Made by a program: the position numbers and the translations under genes. The notes beneath the pieces were generated by a model. That model searched no databases and was not told the origin of the DNA. It saw only the letters and a list, made by a program, of their open reading frames with translations. DNA of 10,803 nucleotides, taken from positions 1 through 10,803 of the forward strand of contig DAOVQH010000054.1 of the NCBI GenBank assembly GCA_030628755.1, read 5' to 3'. Shown in pieces: positions 1 to 7,598 of this stretch (within the stretch, counting starts at the first letter, position 1; the number at the start of each line of letters is the position of its first letter). Source of the DNA: Candidatus Cloacimonadota bacterium (GTDB lineage: Bacteria > Cloacimonadota > Cloacimonadia > Cloacimonadales > TCS61).

Positions 1-1
1 T

Positions 2-2941
2 AAACTTGCAGGAGCAGAACTCACTCTTGATAACACTTTAACAATTAACGGAACCTTAACTCTAAAAAACGGATTTCTCGGAAATGGTTCGGAACAAGGT
101 TCGTTTAATGGAAACCCCGGTAAAAGAATAAAGTTTACCCGCCCTCTTTTTGGCGGGATTAATGATAAAAGTATTTTTACTTCTTCCAGAACAGGAAAAT
201 TTGCTCCGGAAAGAACAGATACTTTCTCTACGGAAACTCCTTTATCAAAAAGGATAAAATATATAAATCAAAGAGCATCTTCCGAAATATCAACTTTGAG
301 AAACACTAAATATCTGAGTGATCCGTTGAACCGTCTCGGCACTCTAATTTTTGGAAATGAAGCAGCAATTATCCGCGAGAATGGCTCGCTGACTTTCATT
401 CCCACATTCGGGGATTCCATTGACCTGTTTTACAATGTGTCTGTTACAACAGGATATGAAATTCCAACTACAACTTCAATCCTGAAAAACATGACCATAA
501 ATATTTCCAGCGGAACTATAACTCTAAGTCAAGATGCTACAGTTAATGACACTTTAAAGATTCTTGAAGGTAGTCTGAGTACTGATGCTAACACAATGAC
601 AATGGGAACTTCAGCAGTCGTAGATGCAGAACCTTCCGATATTACAGGTAATATTATTGGAGAACCTTATTATGTGGGAACTGGAGCTTACACAAATTCC
701 GAATTAGGAGTATCATTATCTGCTGGTAATAATATCGGTAATTTTTCGGTTCTGCTTTTCATTCGTCCGGTTACAATCGGTTCTAATGAAGGAATCCTGC
801 GTAGATGGCGTCTGGATTCGGATATTCCGCCTTCCGGCAGGGATATGACGATCTTGTGGTCCTCCGATGCTGATAATGGTAAAGACCTTTCCAATCTGCA
901 GGTTTTCAGAAGCCCCAATGAAGGTTTAACCTGGTATCATATAGGCGGACCCGTAGATATATCAGGAGCAGGAGACCCGCGGTCTATAGTGATTTCTGAT
1001 TTGGATTCTTTTTCCGATTGGACTGTAGATGAACCGGAATTCTCTATTTCCCCGGAAACAATAGATTTTGGAACTGTTGCTGTAAATGCCATATTAACCG
1101 AGCAATTTACAATAACAAATGAGTCAACAAGCATAATATACGGTTATATTAATACACCAACCTGTTATACTATCGAAGAAGCAACAGATGAAGTTATGCG
1201 AAGAAATTCAAACAGAAGAAATGTAAATGAAAATAATCCCGAAATAAAAAGATCAGCGAGGAAAGGTGATATCGAACCTGATGTTTATCGAGATGACAAT
1301 GAATCCAGAAACTTGATTTATTACAATATTACTGCAGGCAGTGATAAGACGTTTAATCTTACTTTTTCTCCCACATCCAACACCCAATATAATGGAAATG
1401 TTTACATAAGACGTTATAATAGTACAGGGAACCCCAGCAAGTATCTTCCTGTTACCGGTACAGGAACATATCCACCAGATATCGATATTGTCCCTGATAG
1501 TCTTTATGCAACCCTATACCAGGATTCTACTGCTACCCAGAGCTTAAACATTGCTAATAATGGTGAGATCGACCTGGTATATTCTGCAAGTGTATTTTAC
1601 CCGGGTGGAGATAGAGACCAGCTTATAGTTTCTCCACAAGGAAGCGATTATTGGACAGGAACATGCACCAGTTCAGCCAAAACAGATGCAAGTGAAGTTA
1701 GAGGATATAATATAGAGGATGGCTGGATGAAATTCGATATAAGCTCCATTCCGGATGCAGCAATTATTACTTCTGTCGAATTTCATGGATATGTCAATGA
1801 TACATATTATCCCTACTGGAGTATTACACCTGTTTCTAATGATCCTGTTATTACGGGGGCAGAAATATTACATGCTGATATTGTAGCAGAAGCATATTAT
1901 GGTTATTATTTATACAGATATGAAAGCGGTAGTTATTCTACCGGATGGAAAGGACATACTCTGGTAGGAACCGCAGCTACAGATATCCAAATTTCATTAT
2001 CACAAGATTGGTTTGCAATTGGTATTGTAAGCAGAATTAGTAATCCAACGCATTACATAAACTTCGACGGCTGGCATCAGTCACATCCCCCCTACCTGGT
2101 TGTGAATTATACGCTCAGTTCATCATATAGCTGGCTTAGTTTAGATGGTGGAGCAAGCGTAAATGGAACAGTTATTTCTGGAACTCCGGATAACATTTCA
2201 GTCGGATTCGATGCTTCCGGTCTGACAGATGATACTTACACTGCCGATATCATCGTTACCAGCAATGATCCTGACGAATCCACAAATAATATTCCTATAA
2301 CTTTGAACGTCAGCACACCGGGGATTTCCGTATCAACAACGAATATCGATTTCGGAAACGTGGAAGTCGGTCAGGACAGCACAGTTCAGTTTTACCTAGA
2401 AAATACCGGTACTGCAACCCTGGATGGAACTATTACTACACCCACAGCTTACTCGGTTGCAGAAGTAACAGATGAGCGAACAGACAGCAGGAAAAACATT
2501 AGAATATCTGAGAGATTTCAAACCGATTCCCGTAATGTTTTATCATACTCGATTTCCGGAAGTTCCACGACCTATTTTAATTTAACTTTCACGCCGCCTT
2601 CTGCTACCACATACAGCGGAAATGTAGTTATTACTCATAATGCTCCAGGAGATGATGAGACTATTGCTGTTAATGGTAACGGAATAACCACTCCTGATCC
2701 CCCTTCAAATGTAACAATCTCAGTCAGTGGTTCAGATATTATATTAACCTGGGATGTAGTTCCGTATGCTAATAGCTATAAGATTTATCGTTCTACAAAC
2801 CCGTATGAAACAGATTGGGGAACTCCGATATATATTGTTGGAACTCCCAGTTTTGAAGACACAGGAGCTGCTTCTGAAGCAAAATATTTCTATTACATCA
2901 CAGCAGATACGGATGATGTTCCGGTAGATATAATGAAGTGA
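2..2941 (+). CDS. Large multidomain surface protein, 5'-partial (beta-solenoid, ASH, Ig, DNRLRE-like and FN3 domains)
   Basis: The frame is open from base 2 to the TGA at 2939-2941 (979 codons visible). The TTG at 296 has no ribosome site, and the upstream translation continues the same beta-rich protein, so the start lies outside the window. Domains, counted from base 2: a solenoid-like region about 1-220; a beta domain about 220-345 ending in SFSDWTVDEPE, a pattern common in secreted proteins of Bacteroidota and Cloacimonadota; an ASH-type domain 347-487 (ISPETIDFGTVAV); the first half of an Ig/BACON-like domain 493-533; a DNRLRE/CBM96-like domain 535-705 inserted into it; the second Ig half 710-771 (SWLSLDGG, GFDASGLTDDTYTADI); a second ASH domain 773-896; and an FN3 domain 899-971 (PPSNVTIS, YKIYRST). 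It ends about eight residues after FN3 and has no FlgD-like sorting tail, unlike the two other large proteins here. It is probably extracellular. Substrate and function are unknown. Confidence 0.9.
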   Translation, partial: KLAGAELTLDNTLTINGTLTLKNGFLGNGSEQGSFNGNPGKRIKFTRPLFGGINDKSIFTSSRTGKFAPERTDTFSTETPLSKRIKYINQRASSEISTLRNTKYLSDPLNRLGTLIFGNEAAIIRENGSLTFIPTFGDSIDLFYNVSVTTGYEIPTTTSILKNMTINISSGTITLSQDATVNDTLKILEGSLSTDANTMTMGTSAVVDAEPSDITGNIIGEPYYVGTGAYTNSELGVSLSAGNNIGNFSVLLFIRPVTIGSNEGILRRWRLDSDIPPSGRDMTILWSSDADNGKDLSNLQVFRSPNEGLTWYHIGGPVDISGAGDPRSIVISDLDSFSDWTVDEPEFSISPETIDFGTVAVNAILTEQFTITNESTSIIYGYINTPTCYTIEEATDEVMRRNSNRRNVNENNPEIKRSARKGDIEPDVYRDDNESRNLIYYNITAGSDKTFNLTFSPTSNTQYNGNVYIRRYNSTGNPSKYLPVTGTGTYPPDIDIVPDSLYATLYQDSTATQSLNIANNGEIDLVYSASVFYPGGDRDQLIVSPQGSDYWTGTCTSSAKTDASEVRGYNIEDGWMKFDISSIPDAAIITSVEFHGYVNDTYYPYWSITPVSNDPVITGAEILHADIVAEAYYGYYLYRYESGSYSTGWKGHTLVGTAATDIQISLSQDWFAIGIVSRISNPTHYINFDGWHQSHPPYLVVNYTLSSSYSWLSLDGGASVNGTVISGTPDNISVGFDASGLTDDTYTADIIVTSNDPDESTNNIPITLNVSTPGISVSTTNIDFGNVEVGQDSTVQFYLENTGTATLDGTITTPTAYSVAEVTDERTDSRKNIRISERFQTDSRNVLSYSISGSSTTYFNLTFTPPSATTYSGNVVITHNAPGDDETIAVNGNGITTPDPPSNVTISVSGSDIILTWDVVPYANSYKIYRSTNPYETDWGTPIYIVGTPSFEDTGAASEAKYFYYITADTDDVPVDIMK

Positions 2942-2962
2942 TTTATGAAAATATAAGAAAAT

Positions 2963-2988
2963 GGAGATTTTGAGTCATCTCTCTTTTT
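2963..2988 (+). terminator. Possible weak intrinsic terminator
   Basis: A short stem (GAGAT at 2964-2968 with ATCTC at 2977-2981, extendable by one G-U pair) with an 8-base loop is followed by CTCTTTTT. It lies 22 bases after the stop of the large surface protein, where a terminator is expected. The stem is short and AT-rich, so this is tentative. Confidence 0.35.
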
Positions 2989-3030
2989 GAAACTGTTAAT
3001 TATACCTAAATATAAAGTTCGTACAAGAAA

Positions 3031-3204
3031 TACATAAATGTTTAATCCGGCTCAGAAGAAGCCAACCCGTCATTTTTAGAAGTATATTATAGAGATACTT
3101 CGCAAGATTTGCTTACTTTGAATGGTTTAAATAGAGTCAGTGAAACAGTGAATTGCGGATCTCCTGATAATATAAATGTCTATTTTACTTCATCTTTTCG
3201 AAAG
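3031..3204 (+). pseudogene. Decayed DNRLRE/Ig-like domain fragment, paralogous to the preceding protein
   Basis: Reading in the frame of base 3031 gives YINV, a TAA stop at 3043-3045, then SGSEEANPSFLEVYY and LLTLNGLNRVSETVNCGSP followed by DNINVYF. This matches residues about 685-736 of the preceding surface protein (YINF, PPYLVVNY, WLSLDGGASVNGTVISGTP, DNISVGF). The second block has 13 identities in 26 aligned positions with no gap. The first block matches the usual end of a DNRLRE-type domain (S-E...P-L-V-Y), with the stop replacing one residue. After about 3204 the similarity fades, and the frame closes at 3250-3252. There is no start codon, ribosome site or complete domain. It is either the remnant of a second, similar gene or of a duplicated piece of the upstream gene. 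Confidence 0.65.
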
Positions 3205-3440
3205 AGTTTAAAACTACATTTTCCAAATTATCTTCCATTTGAGGTCTTTTAGATTCAATATGATTTCGCTATCTAATCAAGAAAATGTACTGAAAGTCTT
3301 TTTTAATTTGACATAAATAATTAAAGAAAGCAAGTTCGTCTTTGGATTAACAAGGCATTAATAAAAATGTGTTATTCTGGTGATATTAGATTGGAAAAGG
3401 AAATATTGAAAGTTAAGAAAATGAGAATATCTATATGCGA
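3205..3440. other. Gene-free AT-rich stretch
   Basis: No open frame with a ribosome site, no recognisable protein similarity and no strong hairpin is visible. A perfect TTGACA occurs at 3308-3313, but no convincing -10 box follows at the right distance. It may be further remains of the decayed gene before it. Confidence 0.4.
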
Positions 3441-3525
3441 AATCCACGACAATTGTCGTATACACCCCCAGATTCGGGGGTGTCCACGACAAATTACGGG
3501 GGCACATACATTGGACACATACATT
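3441..3525. repeat. Compact cluster of palindromes and direct repeats
   Basis: Four elements lie in 85 bases. There is a perfect 14-base palindrome ACGACAATTGTCGT (3446-3459) and a perfect 8-bp hairpin, ACACCCCC (3462-3469) with GGGGGTGT (3476-3483), around a 6-base loop. TCCACGACAA occurs twice (3443-3452 and 3483-3492), the second copy again followed by a CGGGGG run (3497-3502). CACATACATT occurs twice (3503-3512 and 3516-3525). The local G/C runs stand out in an AT-rich surrounding. It sits just upstream of the lipoprotein gene. There is no T-run, so it is not a standard terminator; an interspersed repeat or an operator array are the likely options. Confidence 0.7.
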
Positions 3526-3561
3526 AAGCGAAATTCAATTATAAAATAAAAGGAGTGAGAT

Positions 3562-3894
3562 ATGAAAAACAGAATTTTAATTAGCCTTGCAGTAATAATT
3601 ATACTGCTTGCAGGTTGTTCTTCTTCGACAGATGTTGAGAAAATTAAAAAAGTAACCGTTACAAGTGGTGGTGAACCTTATGATGTTGAATTATCAAGAA
3701 GTGTAGTATTACCAATAAATTTGAATGATGCAATCTTTATTATGGAAGAATGTTACGAGCCTTACAATGCATCATTAGGTGAACCTGAATTAAATGATGA
3801 AAATTGGATTTTTTATTGGTCACCTGAAGTTCCTGATTTTCAAATAATAGTAAATAAAAATAACGGAAATGTAACGATTAGTGAATTTGGATAG
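3562..3894 (+). CDS. Small predicted lipoprotein of unknown function
   Basis: The start is ATG at 3562, preceded by AGGAG (3551-3555) at a good distance. The 110-residue product begins with a lipoprotein signal: basic MKNR, a hydrophobic stretch of residues 5-17, and the lipobox LLAGC with Cys19 as lipidation site, followed by SSST. The mature part is about 92 residues, acidic in its second half, with a final WIFYWSPEVPDFQIIVNKNNGNVTI segment (residues about 82-107). That segment resembles the strand pattern of PepSY-like domains (aromatic strand, then a strand ending in a turn like N-G-N-V); this is only a suggestion. No catalytic motif is visible. It stands alone between two gene-free stretches, with the repeat cluster directly upstream, so it is probably transcribed separately. 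The export prediction is firm, the function unknown. Confidence 0.85.
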   Translation: MKNRILISLAVIIILLAGCSSSTDVEKIKKVTVTSGGEPYDVELSRSVVLPINLNDAIFIMEECYEPYNASLGEPELNDENWIFYWSPEVPDFQIIVNKNNGNVTISEFG

Positions 3895-4549
3895 AGATTA
3901 AAAATAGCATAAAAAAATATCAACAGCTTAAATTTAGATATAAGAAATTCTCAAAAAAGTTGTTCTTTAAAAGCAAAAAAGTGGAATCGCAAAAACAAAA
4001 GAGGGTTGCGAAAATTTTAAGATTTTAGTGAAAAAGAAAAACGAAGAATCTGCAAAAAAGTAATTCTTCTAAAAATTTCTAAGAACTAATTTCAAAATCA
4101 ACGGAAACGAAATTTTCAGTTTATCTGTTTAAAAAATTGTTTCGGTAAATTAAAAAAATCGAAACGTTTTAAAAAAGAAAAAAGAATATTTTCAATTTTT
4201 AGTTTTTAATGTTTTTGCAATCTTAAAAAACAGACTTCGGTTTTAATTTGGGTTCTTCAACAAAAAAGTTTTCGGTAAAAAAACAGTGTTTTCAAAATCA
4301 AAATTTATGCAGAAATCTTAATGAAAAAAGCGAAAGCAAAAAGAAATTTGCTGTAAAAGTAAGTTTTTGTCATAAGTTTTGTTTGCGTTTCTCGGGCTGG
4401 GTTGTTGTTCGATTGAATGATTTTTCAGTCGTAAAATCTAAAAAAAACGGTTGAGCGTTTTGTAAATTTGTGGTTTGTTCGGGTTGGGTACCCGTTTGAA
4501 AAATAATTAAATCACCCAACAAGCAACTATTAAAAAAATTGGAGGAAAA
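3895..4549. other. Long AT-rich intergenic stretch with many A- and T-tracts
   Basis: These 655 bases hold no convincing gene: the short open frames on either strand have low-complexity Lys/Asn/Phe-rich products and no ribosome site. The stretch is dominated by runs of five to seven A or T. CAAAAAAGT occurs four times (3952-3960, 3974-3982, 4053-4061, 4261-4269) and TTCGGTAAA twice (4141-4149, 4271-4279). GTTTCG (4139-4144) and CGAAAC (4160-4165) can form a 6-bp stem. The last 70 bases hold the leader structures of the next gene, given separately. No terminator for the lipoprotein gene was found. It could be a long untranslated leader, bent DNA or decayed sequence. Confidence 0.5.
4480..4520 (+). 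promoter_or_regulatory. Two mutually exclusive hairpins in the leader of the GLUG protein gene
   Basis: CGGGT (4480-4484) can pair with ACCCG (4490-4494) around a 5-base loop. The overlapping GTTGGGT (4483-4489) can instead pair with ACCCAAC (4514-4520) around a 24-base loop. The two stems share bases 4483-4484, and the second stem uses the loop of the first, so only one can form. They end 20 bases before the GGAGG ribosome site at 4541-4545. Neither is followed by a T-run. The arrangement allows an RNA switch, but no known riboswitch core is recognised. Confidence 0.35.
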
Positions 4550-7306
4550 ATGAAAAGTAATAATCAAAAAGTGTACTTATTATTTGTATTTGCTATTTGG
4601 ATTTATCCCATATTTGCTCAATTTTCTGATGGTTCAGGCACTATGGAAGATCCATGGCAAATAGCAACTGCTGAACACCTGAATAACATCAGAGACTATA
4701 TAGGGGTAGTGAATTCAGACAAATATTTTATTCAAATCGCTGACATAAATTTAGGTGAACCACCATGGAATGTAGATTCTGGTTGGGATCCTATAGGAGA
4801 TTCAAATACCAGATTCCAAGGACAATACGATGGTGATAATCATTCTATCACAAATTTAACTATCAATAAACCAGAAATTGACTATATTGGAATTTTTGGT
4901 CATACTCAAAATGCTGAAATATCTAACATCAATTTACCTGGAATAAATATCATCGGTGGAAAGTATGTCGGTGGATTAGTTGGAATAAATCAATTATCAA
5001 ATATAGAAAATGTACATACTGCAGGAACATTAGAATCTACAAATACATCATTTTCCTTAATTGGTGGTATTGTAGGAAGAAATGACTGGGATGCATCAAT
5101 CTATACGAGTTCATCAAATTGTACAATTTATGCAGCAGGAGACTATGCCGGTGGTATTGCTGGTGAAAATAACGATAGTTACATTGCCAGCTCTTCTGCA
5201 ACAGGAAGTGTTACAGGTGAATCATATGTTGGAGGATTTATTGGTAGTAACTTTGGGTTTTGTACGATCTACGATTGTTATGCTATAGGTAACGTAGTTG
5301 GTTTAGATCAATGGGGTTTTGTGGGCGGATTGATTGGCGAAAACAGTCATGGTAGTTCTGTTACAAATAGTTATGCCACTGGAAATGTTGAGGGAACCAG
5401 ATATGTTGGAGGACTCGTTGGCGCAAATTTTGTTACTAGCTCAATTCTTAATTGTTACTCTATTGGTAGTGTTATCGGAACAAGTTTTTATGGAGGATTA
5501 CTAGGAATACAAGAAGATAGTACAACAAATAACAGCTATTGGAATGTTGAAACAAGTGGACAAACTATATCTGCTGGTGGAGAAGGTTTAACATCTCAAG
5601 AAATGGTTAACATGATAAATTTTAATAATTGGGATTTCAATAATATATGGCAAATCATTGAGGGAATTACATATCCTTGGCTTTCCTGGCAAAATGAACC
5701 TGGTGAGCATAACTATTACAATTCTCTACTACCTCCCTCCAATTTATCAGCTTTAACAGACTTTGAACAAATTCACTTAACTTGGGATCCTCCTTCTTTA
5801 GGAATACCTTTAAGCTATAATATCTATCGAGACAACGTCCTTATTAATAATGTTGTTGAATCAAATTACACTGACACAAATCTAATAAATTTTGTTGAAT
5901 ATATTTATTATGTTACTGCTTCCTATGAAGAAGGAGAATCTTTTCATTCGAATATTATTAAAGCAGTGCCAAACACGGGATTTGCTGGTGGTAACGGAAC
6001 AGAGGAGTCACCTTTTCAAATATCCAATGCCGAACAACTTAATAACGTCAGATATCAAATGCATAGCCATTTTATTCAAACAAATAACATTGATTTAGGA
6101 GTAGATCCTTGGAACAGTGGTGCAGGATGGTTGCCAATCGGAAGATATGATGATTTGAATAATAGTGAGATAATTACTTTCATTGGCAGTTATAATGGTA
6201 ATAACTACACAATCTCCAACTTAACAATTAATATGCCTAATGCTCCAAAAATAGCCTTGTTTTCAGAAGCAATAGGAGCAACGTTTAAAAATATTATTAT
6301 AATAGACCCCATTATTATAGGTCAAGCAAATACAGCAGGACTAGTAGGTTATGTTTACCAAAGTCTAATTGAGTTTTGTTCAGTAATAAAAATATCAGAA
6401 GCTAACATATCAGGTTCATCTAGTTCAGCTGGTTTGATAGGATTAATGGATTATGATAGCCATGCTGTTAATTGTCATTCTGAAGCAGATGTAAATGGAG
6501 TATTCAGTACAGGGGGACTTGTTGGAAGATTGGATAAATTTTGCTCAATTGCTTTTTCTTCTGCAAGGGGTAATGTTCAAGGTAATTCTTCAATTGGAGG
6601 TTTATTAGGATATGGAAGAGTTTGGGGAACTATTTCAAATTGTTATGCAACCGGAGATGTTCTTGCTGAATCTTATGTTGGTGGACTTCTCGGAAGAGTT
6701 ATTGAACCAACTGTTACAAATTGCTATTCAACTGGTAGTGTAATTGCTACACTAGGTTACTATGCTGGAGGATTGATTGGGTATGATGCATTCGGTTCTT
6801 CAATAACTACAAATTCCTATTGGGATATTATTACCTCAGGACAAAATACTTCTGCAGCTGGAGAAGGACGATATACTCCTGAAATGATTTATCCCTATTC
6901 TAATACATATATTGATTGGGATTTTAATTCTATTTGGAATCATGATATAAATTTTAATATTAACAATGGTTATCCCTATATTAGAGAGGATGCAAGTTCA
7001 ACTAATAATGATATCTTGTCAGCAAATAGAAAAATAACAATGTATAATTATCCAAATCCGTTCAATCCAGAAACGAAAATCGCATTTTCTATTCCGGAAG
7101 ATAACGAGGTAAATCTTTCGATTTACAACATCAAAGGACAAAAAGTGAGAACACTTGTTGATAATAAATTTGAAAAAGGAAATCATAGTGTTATTTGGAA
7201 TGGTAAAGATAATACGAATAAAAAAGTTAGCTCAGGTGTTTATTTCTACAAGTTAAGATTTAATGGAAAAGATAAAGCTGTAAAGAAGATGCTGCTGCTG
7301 AAATAG
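4550..7306 (+). CDS. Secreted GLUG-repeat protein with FN3 linker and FlgD-like sorting domain
   Basis: The start is ATG at 4550 with GGAGG at 4541-4545. Of 918 residues, 1-23 are a signal peptide (hydrophobic core, cleavage after IFA). Residues 28-380 form a solenoid with seven GLUG-type motifs (GGLVG, GGIVG, GGIAG, GGFIG and so on), each next to an N-CY-A-GNV-like strand. An FN3 domain follows at 395-471 (PPSNLSAL, YNIYRDN). Residues 480-812 are a second solenoid with six such motifs. Both solenoids open with G-G/S-G-T-E-x-P-(W/F)-Q-I and close with NSYW ... SGQ ... GEG ... WDFN-IW ... YP(W/Y), so the module was duplicated. The C-terminal domain (831-918) has YNYPNPFNP, NIKGQKVRTL, VSSGVYFYK and final KKMLLLK, the FlgD-like tail used for export or anchoring in such phyla. 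GLUG proteins are usually surface adhesins; the ligand is unknown. It appears to be a single-gene unit with its own terminator. Confidence 0.93.
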   Translation: MKSNNQKVYLLFVFAIWIYPIFAQFSDGSGTMEDPWQIATAEHLNNIRDYIGVVNSDKYFIQIADINLGEPPWNVDSGWDPIGDSNTRFQGQYDGDNHSITNLTINKPEIDYIGIFGHTQNAEISNINLPGINIIGGKYVGGLVGINQLSNIENVHTAGTLESTNTSFSLIGGIVGRNDWDASIYTSSSNCTIYAAGDYAGGIAGENNDSYIASSSATGSVTGESYVGGFIGSNFGFCTIYDCYAIGNVVGLDQWGFVGGLIGENSHGSSVTNSYATGNVEGTRYVGGLVGANFVTSSILNCYSIGSVIGTSFYGGLLGIQEDSTTNNSYWNVETSGQTISAGGEGLTSQEMVNMINFNNWDFNNIWQIIEGITYPWLSWQNEPGEHNYYNSLLPPSNLSALTDFEQIHLTWDPPSLGIPLSYNIYRDNVLINNVVESNYTDTNLINFVEYIYYVTASYEEGESFHSNIIKAVPNTGFAGGNGTEESPFQISNAEQLNNVRYQMHSHFIQTNNIDLGVDPWNSGAGWLPIGRYDDLNNSEIITFIGSYNGNNYTISNLTINMPNAPKIALFSEAIGATFKNIIIIDPIIIGQANTAGLVGYVYQSLIEFCSVIKISEANISGSSSSAGLIGLMDYDSHAVNCHSEADVNGVFSTGGLVGRLDKFCSIAFSSARGNVQGNSSIGGLLGYGRVWGTISNCYATGDVLAESYVGGLLGRVIEPTVTNCYSTGSVIATLGYYAGGLIGYDAFGSSITTNSYWDIITSGQNTSAAGEGRYTPEMIYPYSNTYIDWDFNSIWNHDINFNINNGYPYIREDASSTNNDILSANRKITMYNYPNPFNPETKIAFSIPEDNEVNLSIYNIKGQKVRTLVDNKFEKGNHSVIWNGKDNTNKKVSSGVYFYKLRFNGKDKAVKKMLLLK

Positions 7307-7327
7307 AGTTGAAACGTCTTGAATATT

Positions 7328-7362
7328 AGCCACTGGAGAAATTCAGCGGCTTTTTTGTTTTT
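7328..7362 (+). terminator. Intrinsic terminator of the GLUG protein gene
   Basis: AGCCACTG (7328-7335) pairs with CAGCGGCT (7344-7351) with one A-C mismatch, around an 8-base loop. It is followed directly by a run of T, one G, and five more T. It begins 22 bases after the stop codon at 7304-7306. Confidence 0.85.
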
Positions 7363-7509
7363 CTGTGCACATACTGCTACGTTTTTTAATAATTTTCGTT
7401 TTACTCAAATCGTGTCCAAAGCTCGTAGTCGAACCTCGTGCAAGAAAATGGGGTTCTCATCCTTGTAATCATAATTTGTGATCTGTTTAATCCGTGTGTA
7501 TCCGCCTGC

Positions 7510-7543
7510 CTTGTCGTATCCGGCAACTGCCGGAGAAGACAGG
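7510..7543. repeat. Long hairpin with a 16-base palindromic core
   Basis: The inner stem TCCGGC (7519-7524) with GCCGGA (7529-7534) has an AACT loop. The outer stem is 7510-7515 with 7538-7543 (one G-U pair), separated from it by a three-by-three internal loop. The 16-base core (7519-7534) occurs as its exact inverted copy within the M14 peptidase gene at 10308-10323. No T-run follows, so it is not a terminator. Confidence 0.7.
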
Positions 7544-7582
7544 TGAGCTAAATATTCAATATACAATATTAAATTCTCAATA

Positions 7583-7598
7583 AAAAAAATGGCACGCC
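7583..7598. repeat. Partial copy of the tRNA-Arg 3' end plus flank (att-like)
   Basis: The 16 bases AAAAAAATGGCACGCC at 7583-7598 are identical to 7794-7809. The second copy covers the last nine bases of the tRNA gene, including CCA, plus the T-run that follows it on the minus strand. The two copies have the same orientation and are 211 bases apart. Such duplication of a tRNA 3' end is what integration into a tRNA leaves, but half of the match is an A-run. Confidence 0.45.

Noticed and set aside
296..298. TTG at 296 as start of the first gene
   Set aside because: The same frame is open to base 2 with continuous beta-rich protein sequence and there is no ribosome site before 296, so it is an internal codon.
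3308..3336. Promoter based on a perfect TTGACA
   Set aside because: No -10-like hexamer occurs 16-18 bases downstream, and no gene follows within a sensible distance.
3462..3483. Intrinsic terminator at the C/G-rich hairpin
   Set aside because: The stem is strong but it is followed by CCACGACAA, not by a T-run, on either strand.
3446..3525. CRISPR array
   Set aside because: The repeats are short, differ in sequence, overlap in palindromes and have no regular spacers.
3367..3549. 60-codon open frame over the repeat cluster
   Set aside because: No ribosome site, no recognisable domain, and half of it is formed by palindromes and direct repeats.
4248..4454. 68-codon open frame with TTG start in the AT-rich stretch
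   Set aside because: Low-complexity Lys/Phe/Asn-rich product, no ribosome site, no domain, and it reflects A/T-tract composition.
4370..4567. Minus-strand 65-codon open frame overlapping the GLUG gene leader
   Set aside because: It overlaps the ribosome site and start of a well-supported gene, and its product has no recognisable features.
7412..7440. Second tRNA remnant on the minus strand
   Set aside because: A T-loop-like GGTTCGA word is visible, but its stem does not pair and no anticodon or acceptor arm can be found.
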